Part shown: piece after piece, positions 38,401-44,605 of the stretch
Layout of the letters: every line of letters starts with the position of its first letter
How positions within the stretch are numbered: position 1 is the stretch's first letter
Assembly: GCF_041227145.1 (NCBI RefSeq)
Contig: NZ_JBGFSP010000009.1
Coordinates: forward strand, 124,001 to 188,000
Source of the DNA: Bacteroides sp. AN502(2024)
Lineage (GTDB): Bacteria > Bacteroidota > Bacteroidia > Bacteroidales > Bacteroidaceae
Direction of reading: 5' to 3'
DNA: 64,000 nucleotides
The notes under the pieces: model-generated
The model's database searches: none
Seen by the model: the letters and a program-made list of their open reading frames with translations, nothing else
What the model was told of the DNA's origin: nothing
Program-made: the position numbers and the translations under genes

Positions 38401-39753
38401 AATAACCACCAGCACCAGCCCGACAATAACCAGAAAAAGTACAATCGTCATTTGTCGTGAATCAGCTTCCAAAGAAAGATAGCGGCTCTCCAACTCCTTA
38501 TCCTGACGGGTATAATTCAAGATATCCAAGTATATGTTCCGGTTGTAATCAGAAGCATACTTCATCCCGAGTCCCGCATACGATACACTCAATTGCTCCC
38601 GGATCCTGGAGATCCATTCAGGTACCGTCCTTACATTTTCCTGCGTGATCCACGGAACCCCGGTATAAGTGGTGTCTCCTTCTGCAAAAGTACGCAGCTT
38701 ATCCAATGTATCCGCCGCATGGTGATAATAAAGAACATGATGCCGGTTCACACAATCCAACGCTTTGGCAAGCGTATCCAATGCCTCTGAATAATGTCCG
38801 TGCTCATTCATATATTTACCGATAGACACATACGCACCGGCAATCTGATACAAATCATGATACTCGCGGAACTTTTCAAGCGCACGCTGTGCCATTCGCA
38901 AAGGCAAAAGCGAATCTACCGGAAAACCGAACTGATCCAGTGCATATCCCCTTCTCGTCCGGAAAAGTTCGAAATTACGGGGGGAAACCATCAGATTAGC
39001 CAATCCTTGCAGACCATTCCCTTCGAAATAAGGATGATGGGTCTGAACAGCCATCCGCCACGTAGTATAAAGTTGGTCGAACTCACTCATTTTCCGGTCT
39101 TCCGGCTGGGTCTCTTCCACCAATGAGGCCGAACCTTTGATGTAATGATAATACAGCAACTGATTGGTATCCGCCAATACTTCATCTTCCGGAATCTGAT
39201 TGAGAGACACAATAGCCTCTTGCCGTTGCTGAAGGTAATAGTAATAAATCGAAGAAACGATGAAGAATTCAGTGAACGCATAATCCAGCCGAAGTGTTTC
39301 ATGACGGTCGGCAAATAAATCGCTCTCCTCCCGAATACGTTTCATGCGCCGGAGCGCACTGTTGCGATAATCATAAAACTCTTTGTTCATCGCTGTCCGC
39401 TGACAGATTTTCATCAGCCCGATGTCGGCAATCAACAGTTCAAGCTCATTTTTAGTCAGTCTATATACCTCCTTATGCCATGCTTCCGCCCGGTCAAAAT
39501 CCATAGCCATAAAAGCACAGAATCCCAGGTTGTTGGCAGCTTCTGCTTTCCCCGATTTATAGAAATTCACCTGCCGATAGGCTTCATCGGCATATTTATA
39601 AGAAGAATCCAGGTTCCGATAACGATAAGCGTACGCTTTCCCGTTTAAGGAATCAATCAGGCGCACCTCTTTGGTGGGCACCATATCAGTGCACGAAAAG
39701 AAAGAGGCAAACAACACGAAACCTATTATATATAAAGGAAAGCGTGAACTCAT
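35434..39753 (-). CDS. Double-module membrane sensor protein (DUF5112/DUF5113 type), histidine-kinase-like
   Basis: 1439 residues made of two similar halves. First half: N-terminal lipoprotein-like signal (SFFSC), TPR-like periplasmic part (about 30-430), membrane helix (about 434-458), and a cytoplasmic HATPase_c with intact N box (NTLAENARKYTPEGG), G1 (EDNGRGI) and G2 (GSGFGLMNCKGI). Its expected H-box position reads IVNGINPYIDRIL, without His. Second half: a hydrophobic segment (about 823-838, signal-like, ending SC), periplasmic helices, another membrane helix (about 994-1015), a GAF-like domain (about 1050-1190), then an H-box-like IKHETVYYP (His1221) and a degenerate ATPase lacking the G1 DxGxG. 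It probably signals to the regulator encoded next. Fusion of two ancestral sensors is inference. Confidence 0.85.
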   Translation of the reverse strand: MSSRFPLYIIGFVLFASFFSCTDMVPTKEVRLIDSLNGKAYAYRYRNLDSSYKYADEAYRQVNFYKSGKAEAANNLGFCAFMAMDFDRAEAWHKEVYRLTKNELELLIADIGLMKICQRTAMNKEFYDYRNSALRRMKRIREESDLFADRHETLRLDYAFTEFFIVSSIYYYYLQQRQEAIVSLNQIPEDEVLADTNQLLYYHYIKGSASLVEETQPEDRKMSEFDQLYTTWRMAVQTHHPYFEGNGLQGLANLMVSPRNFELFRTRRGYALDQFGFPVDSLLPLRMAQRALEKFREYHDLYQIAGAYVSIGKYMNEHGHYSEALDTLAKALDCVNRHHVLYYHHAADTLDKLRTFAEGDTTYTGVPWITQENVRTVPEWISRIREQLSVSYAGLGMKYASDYNRNIYLDILNYTRQDKELESRYLSLEADSRQMTIVLFLVIVGLVLVVILWWFFNKRSKIRNQVDVERLQRILTLCRDITSSIPMNVPFIQQGIDQLFGKGRLQLEIPEEGKAALVPLHRLNRDEKALVHVLEPYIIWAADNEQMVEALSDERMQLEKQRYVYEQHIAGNKRQNLIKKACLAIVNGINPYIDRILNEVHKLTERGYIDNAKIKKEKYQYIDELVTTINEYNDILALWIKMKQGTLSLNIETFNLNELFELLGKGRRAFEMKNQKLEIEPATVMVKADRALTLFMINTLAENARKYTPEGGIIKVYARTTEDAYIEISVEDNGRGISEEDVAHIIGEKVYDSRVIGMKNAADPEVLKENKGSGFGLMNCKGIIEKYKKTNDVFRGCVFDVESELGKGSRFYFRLPSGVRKAMGGLLLCLMLPSSMVSCLHDPAPPMLQDDDPVIVVTDSAYEDLLDVASDYANAAYFANVDENYELALQYIDSAMLFLNEHYEKYARPDRPHRYMKLVGEGTPAEISWWNELFDSDYHVILDIRNEASVAFLALKQLDAYSYNNSAFTDLYKLQGEDQTLEAYCRQLERSNTNKTVGIILCFVLLVVSLVGYYFLYMRKRLQNRLNLEQVLEINRKVFAASLVRPQEQEKAEALQREESTLKEIPQRIVDEAFDSVNELLTIDRMGIAVYNETTHRLEYASRPGQEMPEMVEQCFNSGEYLSGQHLQAIPLMVETGGEHPCVGVLYLERREGTELETDRLLFELVARYVTIVVFNAVVKLATQYRDIESAHEETRRASWEDSMLHVQNMVLDNCLSTIKHETVYYPNKIKQIVGRLNELNLSETEEREAVETMTELIEYYKGIFTILSSCASRQLEEVTFRRTVIPVQELWDAAGKYFKKWMKNRPERIELEIEPMEAKVMGDVNQLRFLLENLIDEALTVREDGVIRLQARKDHEYIRFLFTDTRREKSVEELNQLFYPNLARMTSGEKGELRGTEYLVCKQIIRDHDEFAGRRGCRINAEPAEGGGFTVYFTIPQR

Positions 39754-39780
39754 TTTTGACTATTAACTGTTTTCAGCAAG

Positions 39781-39788
39781 CAAATCTA
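39781..39788 (-). promoter_or_regulatory. Possible -7 element upstream of the double-module sensor gene
   Basis: TAGATTTG on the minus strand fits TAnnTTTG, 28 nt before the ATG. There is no clear -33 TTG. Confidence 0.35.
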
Positions 39789-39862
39789 CAAATATTTCCG
39801 ATAAGTTGGAGAGAAAAATATTTTTTATACAATAAGTCCTTCTAAATAATAAGAGAAATTCC

Positions 39863-39870
39863 TACCTTTG
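39863..39870 (+). promoter_or_regulatory. -7 element of the prs promoter
   Basis: TACCTTTG, a perfect TAnnTTTG box, 37 nt upstream of the prs ATG. The -33 region is not convincing. Confidence 0.5.
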
Positions 39871-39906
39871 CAAGCAAATTAACAAATAGGTAACATCTAT
39901 TACAAA

Positions 39907-40845
39907 ATGAGCGAAAAAGCACCCTTTATGGTATTCTCGGGAACAAACTCGAGATATCTTGCAGAAAAAATCTGCGCAAGCCTGGATTGTCCTCTGGGAA
40001 ATATGAACATCACCCACTTTGCCGATGGCGAATTTGCGGTTTCGTATGAGGAGTCAATTCGAGGCGCACACGTATTTCTGGTTCAATCCACTTTCCCAAA
40101 CTCAGACAACTTAATGGAACTTCTCCTGATGATTGATGCAGCTAAGCGCGCATCTGCCAAGAGTGTTGTAGCCGTAATCCCCTATTTCGGGTGGGCACGT
40201 CAGGATAGAAAAGACAAACCTCGTGTATCGATTGGCGCTAAGCTGGTAGCCGACCTTCTATCCGTTGCAGGGATCGACCGACTGATTACGATGGACTTGC
40301 ATGCAGACCAGATTCAGGGATTCTTCAATATCCCGGTAGATCACTTGTACGCATCAGCGGTATTCCTCCCTTACATCCAGTCTTTACAACTGAAAAACCT
40401 GGTTATTGCCACACCGGACGTAGGAGGCTCCAAACGTGCCAGCACTTTCTCCAAATACCTGGGTGTACCATTGGTACTCTGCAACAAATCACGCGAGAAA
40501 GCCAATGAAGTGGCATCCATGCAAATCATCGGTGACGTAGAAGGTAAAAACGTGGTATTGATCGACGATATCGTAGACACAGCGGGAACCATCACCAAAG
40601 CTGCCAACATCATGATGGAGGCCGGTGCCGAATCCGTGCGCGCTATCGCCAGCCATTGTGTGATGTCTGATCCGGCTTCTTTCCGTGTACAAGAGTCCGC
40701 TTTGACGGAGATGGTATTTACCGACAGTATTCCTTATACTAAAAAATGCGCGAAAGTAAAACAGTTGAGTATTGCCGGTATGTTTGCAGAAACAATCAAA
40801 CGAGTCATGAATAACGAATCTATCAGTTCACAATACATCATTTAA
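39907..40845 (+). CDS. prs: Ribose-phosphate pyrophosphokinase
   Basis: 312 residues. Makes PRPP from ribose 5-phosphate and ATP for nucleotide, His, Trp and NAD synthesis. The catalytic loop and metal site are visible: YFGWARQDRK, the cation motif MDLHADQIQGFFNIPVDHL, and the PRPP-binding loop VVLIDDIVDTAGTITKAA. Normal length. Single gene with a long hairpin terminator directly behind it. Confidence 0.97.
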   Translation: MSEKAPFMVFSGTNSRYLAEKICASLDCPLGNMNITHFADGEFAVSYEESIRGAHVFLVQSTFPNSDNLMELLLMIDAAKRASAKSVVAVIPYFGWARQDRKDKPRVSIGAKLVADLLSVAGIDRLITMDLHADQIQGFFNIPVDHLYASAVFLPYIQSLQLKNLVIATPDVGGSKRASTFSKYLGVPLVLCNKSREKANEVASMQIIGDVEGKNVVLIDDIVDTAGTITKAANIMMEAGAESVRAIASHCVMSDPASFRVQESALTEMVFTDSIPYTKKCAKVKQLSIAGMFAETIKRVMNNESISSQYII

Positions 40846-40849
40846 CCGA

Positions 40850-40914
40850 TGATCATTGATAAATGAGAATGGGCCGCGCCATGCGCAGCCCATTCTCTCG
40901 TTTATCAATGATCA
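40850..40914. terminator. Long hairpin, bidirectional terminator between prs and the MORN gene
   Basis: An almost perfect inverted repeat of about 25-27 nt per arm (left arm 40850-40874, right arm 40888-40914) with a 13-nt loop CGCGCCATGCGCA. The inner stem is GAGAATGGGC/GCCCATTCTC. It lies between convergent genes. Much longer than an ordinary terminator. Confidence 0.7.
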
Positions 40915-40915
40915 C

Positions 40916-42085
40916 TTATTGAAGTCTTCCGTATTTATAAGTTCCCTTTCTGATCACCTTTCCCTCTTTATCCGTTTCTACAAAAGGACCGTCTTTCTTT
41001 CCTTGTTTGAAAAAGCCTTCGAAACGATTACCGTCTTTGTCGGTCTGCACACCTTGACCCTCTTCCAATCCATCGACGAACCCTCCTTTATATTGCATGC
41101 CGACAACGGTTTTCAGAGTACCTTGTCCATTCGGGCGGTTATCTTTCCACTCTCCGTCATAAACATCCCCGTTGCTCCATTTATAAACTCCCTTGCCTTC
41201 ACGTTTGTTGTTTTTCCAGTTACCTTCGTACACAGCGCCATTTGCCCAGGTAAAAGTACCTTTTCCCTCCTGCATGCCATTTTTGAAATTGCCTACGTAT
41301 TTATCACCGTTAGCATGATAATAAACCCCTTCGCCGGTACGTTCACCCAAGAGATATGAACCTTCGTAACGGTCGCCCGTATGGAAGTAGTAAGTCCCTT
41401 TTCCGTGTTGGATATCATCCGCCCAGTCACCATTATATTTATCTCCATTGGTATATTCAAATATCCCTTTCCCGTGACGGACATCATCTTTCCAGTCTCC
41501 TTCATATTTAGAGCCATCGTCCCAGTTCATGGTACCTTTGCCGTTCTTCTTATCATTTTTCCAGTGGCCGGTATAATGGGCACCGTTTGCCCAGGTGTAT
41601 GTCCCTTCCCCTTCACGCTTGTCGTTCATCCAGTTGCCGACATACAAATCACCGTTATGATAATACATGGTTCCTTCCCCATGCTGATAATCCTGAAACC
41701 ACATACCGTCGTAACGGTTGTTATTCATAAAATAATAGATTCCCTTTCCGTGCTGCTGGTCCTGAAACCACTGTCCTTCGTACTTCTCTCCATCGGGAAA
41801 CATATAAGTTCCATATCCTTCACGTTTCCCTTTCACATATTCTCCTTCAAAGACATCCCCGTTTTTAAAGACCGTTTTACCTTTTCCATTCGGTTTCCGT
41901 CCTTTCATCTCCCCGGTATAGACACTACCATCCTTGAAAGTATAGTTGCCGATTTTTATTTCAGTGGAGAATACATCTTTGATTTTTCCGAAAAATCCGC
42001 CTTTTTTCCCTTCATTTTCCTGGGCCATCACTCCCTCTTGTGCAAGAAGAGCCAACAAAAGTGTAGTATATAGATATTTCCTCAT
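40916..42085 (-). CDS. Secreted MORN-repeat protein
   Basis: 389 residues with a signal peptide (MRKYLYTTLLLALLAQEGVMAQ). From about residue 48 nearly the whole mature protein is a row of about 14 MORN repeats of 23 residues, for example YEGDWKDDVRHGKGIFEYTNGDK and YEGNWKNNKREGKGVYKWSNGDV. MORN repeats form an elongated beta-sheet that binds lipids or proteins; in bacteria most are of unknown role and sit in the envelope. Repeat number could vary between strains. Convergent with prs. Confidence 0.92.
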   Translation of the reverse strand: MRKYLYTTLLLALLAQEGVMAQENEGKKGGFFGKIKDVFSTEIKIGNYTFKDGSVYTGEMKGRKPNGKGKTVFKNGDVFEGEYVKGKREGYGTYMFPDGEKYEGQWFQDQQHGKGIYYFMNNNRYDGMWFQDYQHGEGTMYYHNGDLYVGNWMNDKREGEGTYTWANGAHYTGHWKNDKKNGKGTMNWDDGSKYEGDWKDDVRHGKGIFEYTNGDKYNGDWADDIQHGKGTYYFHTGDRYEGSYLLGERTGEGVYYHANGDKYVGNFKNGMQEGKGTFTWANGAVYEGNWKNNKREGKGVYKWSNGDVYDGEWKDNRPNGQGTLKTVVGMQYKGGFVDGLEEGQGVQTDKDGNRFEGFFKQGKKDGPFVETDKEGKVIRKGTYKYGRLQ

Positions 42086-42124
42086 CAGTTTTAGTCATTA
42101 CTCATGTTAGAATTACAATTTGGA

Positions 42125-42132
42125 CAAAGATA
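42125..42132 (-). promoter_or_regulatory. -7 element upstream of the MORN gene
   Basis: TATCTTTG on the minus strand fits TAnnTTTG, 40 nt before the ATG. No well-placed TTG is seen upstream. Confidence 0.4.
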
Positions 42133-42170
42133 CAATTTCTATCCCAAACAGCCCACTTTTGGAAAGCAAA

Positions 42171-43454
42171 TTATGACAACTTTTTACCTGCAATGACCTC
42201 TTTTAATGTCTCTTTGCACAAATAGCGCTGTGCCAGATCTTGTATTTCCACGGGAGTAACCTCGTTCACAGCCTGCAGAGAACGTGAGAAATAATCATCA
42301 TCCAGACCGGAAGTAGCAATAAAGATCCACGCATCCGAAAGTGAGAAAGAAGACTCGTAATTACGGCACATCTCTCCCAACATATAGTTGCGCACGATCG
42401 TCAGCTCCTCCTCAGACACAGGTTCCTGATGCAGGCGGTTTATTTCATGATACACTTCCTGTATCAGCGGTTCCACATATTGATTATCCGTTTCTGTCGA
42501 AATAACCAGCAACCCACTATCCGGATAAAGCATGATTCCTGCCGAAATACCATACGTATACCCCTTCTCCTCACGGATATTGGACATCAGCCGACTGCCG
42601 AAATAACCTCCGAACAAAGTCATCAACACCCGGAGTTTCAGGTAATCGGGATGATCGCGGGTAATGGTCGTATATCCCATCTTTACAGCACTCTGCATCG
42701 CATCCTCACGCTCTATGAAAATTCTCTTCTCGGGAACGGCAGTGCAAGGGAAACTTAACTTCGATACCTGCTGCCGAAGTGGATGGAAAGAGGTGCCAAA
42801 TATGTCTGTCACCCGGCTGATCATATCCTCCGTGACCTTGCCGGACAAGAAGATAGAGCAATTCCCCGAATGATAATACCGTTTATAAAATTCCCGGAGC
42901 ACCTCCGGGGTAATGGCATGATAATCTTCCTCCACCACGATTCTGCCACATGGATGCTGTTCGCCATAAAGCGACTGCGACAGTGTGCGCTGTGCCAGAA
43001 AATCAACCTTGGAAGTATTGACCAAGTATTGTTGGATATTGGCATCGAGAATCGTACGCAACTCCTTCTCAGGGAAAAGCGGTTCTTTAATCATGGATTC
43101 CACCACCTCCAACGTTTTTGCCAGATACTTGTTCAAGGAATAAACCGTGATATAGGCATATTCCGGCGAGCTGGACAGTTCGAGCCATGAGCCGTAGTAA
43201 TCCAGCTTTTCAGCCATGGCGGCAGCCGTATATTTCTCCGTACCTTCGCGCAGCATCCGGTTCGTAAACAACGCCTGCAACTTCTGCGACTGTCGCCAGC
43301 TTCCCCCGGCAAACAGCACATCCATGCGTACCACCTCCTGTTCGCCCGCATGGATAACAGCCAACGGAATACCGTTTGGCAACGTCATTCGAACGGGAGG
43401 AAGTATACCGAAGTTTTTCAGGGGCTGTATTTCAGGTTGTATCGTACGATCCAT
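42171..43454 (-). CDS. M16-family (insulinase-like) peptidase homologue, catalytic motif missing
   Basis: 427 residues with both M16 half-domains (DVLFAGGSWRQSQKLQALFTNRMLREGTEKYTAAAMAEKLDYYGS ... SNIREEKGYTYGISAGIMLYPDSGLLVI). In active enzymes an HxxEH zinc motif stands where TNRML appears here, so the zinc ligands are absent. The later family phrase REEKGYTYG is kept, as in the non-catalytic partner subunits of M16B heterodimers. No signal peptide. Begins 4 bp after kdsB, in a row with folK-like and PBP1a genes. A catalytic partner is not in this window. Confidence 0.87.
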   Translation of the reverse strand: MDRTIQPEIQPLKNFGILPPVRMTLPNGIPLAVIHAGEQEVVRMDVLFAGGSWRQSQKLQALFTNRMLREGTEKYTAAAMAEKLDYYGSWLELSSSPEYAYITVYSLNKYLAKTLEVVESMIKEPLFPEKELRTILDANIQQYLVNTSKVDFLAQRTLSQSLYGEQHPCGRIVVEEDYHAITPEVLREFYKRYYHSGNCSIFLSGKVTEDMISRVTDIFGTSFHPLRQQVSKLSFPCTAVPEKRIFIEREDAMQSAVKMGYTTITRDHPDYLKLRVLMTLFGGYFGSRLMSNIREEKGYTYGISAGIMLYPDSGLLVISTETDNQYVEPLIQEVYHEINRLHQEPVSEEELTIVRNYMLGEMCRNYESSFSLSDAWIFIATSGLDDDYFSRSLQAVNEVTPVEIQDLAQRYLCKETLKEVIAGKKLS

Positions 43455-43458
43455 AAGA

Positions 43459-44211
43459 TTAGATTCTATTCTTCAAAAAATCTTCCGCCCGTTTCAAGTC
43501 TTGCGGGGTATCGATTCCAATCGTTTCCACTTCGCTGATGCCTACCTTTATCTTATATCCGTTCTCCAGCCAGCGAAGTTGTTCCAGAGACTCTGCCAGT
43601 TCCAGCGAAGACTGTGGAAGCCCGGTAATCTCTTTCAGCACCTCCGTACGATACGCATACAATCCGATGTGCTTGTAGTAAGTATGCCCCTTGAGCCACT
43701 CCTGTTTCTCGGCATTCCGCTGATAAGGAATGATCGAACGGCTGAAATAAAGAGCATTCCAATTCTTGCTGACCACCACTTTCGGTGAATTCACATTTTC
43801 CAGTACGGCAAACGGTTCATCGGCAGTAAACGGCTTCACCAGCGTAGCAATCTGCGTGGTTACATCCTCGAAACAAGCCTTTACCGCCTCCAATTGCGAA
43901 GGCTGGATAAACGGTTCATCTCCTTGTATATTCACCACGACGTCAAAGTCACCTCCGATCTTCGTGCAAGCTTCATAGCAACGATCCGTACCGCTTTTGT
44001 GGTGAACAGAAGTCATCACCACCTTTCCCCCGAACGCCTTGACGGCTGCTTCGATGCGTGCATCATCCGTAGCCACGTAAGCGTCGTCCAAAACGCCTGC
44101 CACTTGTTCGTACACGCGTTGTATGACCGTTTTTCCACCCAGCATCGCCAACGGTTTCGCCGGAAAACGGGTGGATGCGTAGCGGGCAGGTATAATTCCA
44201 AGAAATTTCAT
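43459..44211 (-). CDS. kdsB: 3-deoxy-manno-octulosonate cytidylyltransferase
   Basis: 250 residues. Activates Kdo to CMP-Kdo for lipopolysaccharide inner core. Signatures: GIIPARYASTRFPAKPLAMLGGKTVIQRVYEQ, the Asp-rich VVNIQGDEPFIQP, and KHIGLYAYRTEVL. Normal length. It starts at the base after the folK-like stop, and 4 bp separate it from the M16 homologue, so the group is probably one transcript. Confidence 0.96.
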   Translation of the reverse strand: MKFLGIIPARYASTRFPAKPLAMLGGKTVIQRVYEQVAGVLDDAYVATDDARIEAAVKAFGGKVVMTSVHHKSGTDRCYEACTKIGGDFDVVVNIQGDEPFIQPSQLEAVKACFEDVTTQIATLVKPFTADEPFAVLENVNSPKVVVSKNWNALYFSRSIIPYQRNAEKQEWLKGHTYYKHIGLYAYRTEVLKEITGLPQSSLELAESLEQLRWLENGYKIKVGISEVETIGIDTPQDLKRAEDFLKNRI

Positions 44212-44598
44212 CTACTTACTAAATAATGAAGAGTGGAAAGCAGATAACGACTGTTGTATGTATCTCCTTTGCCAATCCTCCGGTTTTAATATTTGGTTAT
44301 CATATAAAAGCATGTCAATATCCAGACAAACCTTCTCCTGTTTCTTATCCTCCGGATGACGTCCGGACCTCCGTTCGATCTCTTTCAGCATTTTCCTCAC
44401 GGTCTCCTCCTCCTTGTCGGAAAAGAACAGAACCACTTGGTTGGAAAACAGAGCCGGATTCTTGAAAAACAAAGGTTGGGTTTCCAGTTCGGGCGCAAAA
44501 CAGATGGAAGAGAACAATTCCGTCAGCTTCTGCCTGGCAAAAATCAGATTCTCTTTCCTGTTGTAATTACTCCCTATGCAAACAATATACTTGTGCAC
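44212..44598 (-). CDS. Short HPPK-like (folK) protein
   Basis: 128 residues with the pattern of 6-hydroxymethyl-7,8-dihydropterin pyrophosphokinase: N-terminal CIGSNYNRKENLIFARQKL, central ALFSNQVVLF and C-terminal CLDIDMLLYDNQIL (the family LDLDILLY motif). Classical FolK has about 160 residues and an RxxRWGPRxLDLDI stretch; here it reads RRSGRHPEDKKQEKVCLDID, so the catalytic loop is altered and the tail shortened. It starts with GTG at 44596-44598. It may be a divergent FolK or have a changed role. Located between PBP1a and kdsB. Confidence 0.75.
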   Translation of the reverse strand: MHKYIVCIGSNYNRKENLIFARQKLTELFSSICFAPELETQPLFFKNPALFSNQVVLFFSDKEEETVRKMLKEIERRSGRHPEDKKQEKVCLDIDMLLYDNQILKPEDWQRRYIQQSLSAFHSSLFSK

Positions 44599-44605
44599 CT
44601 CTTCG

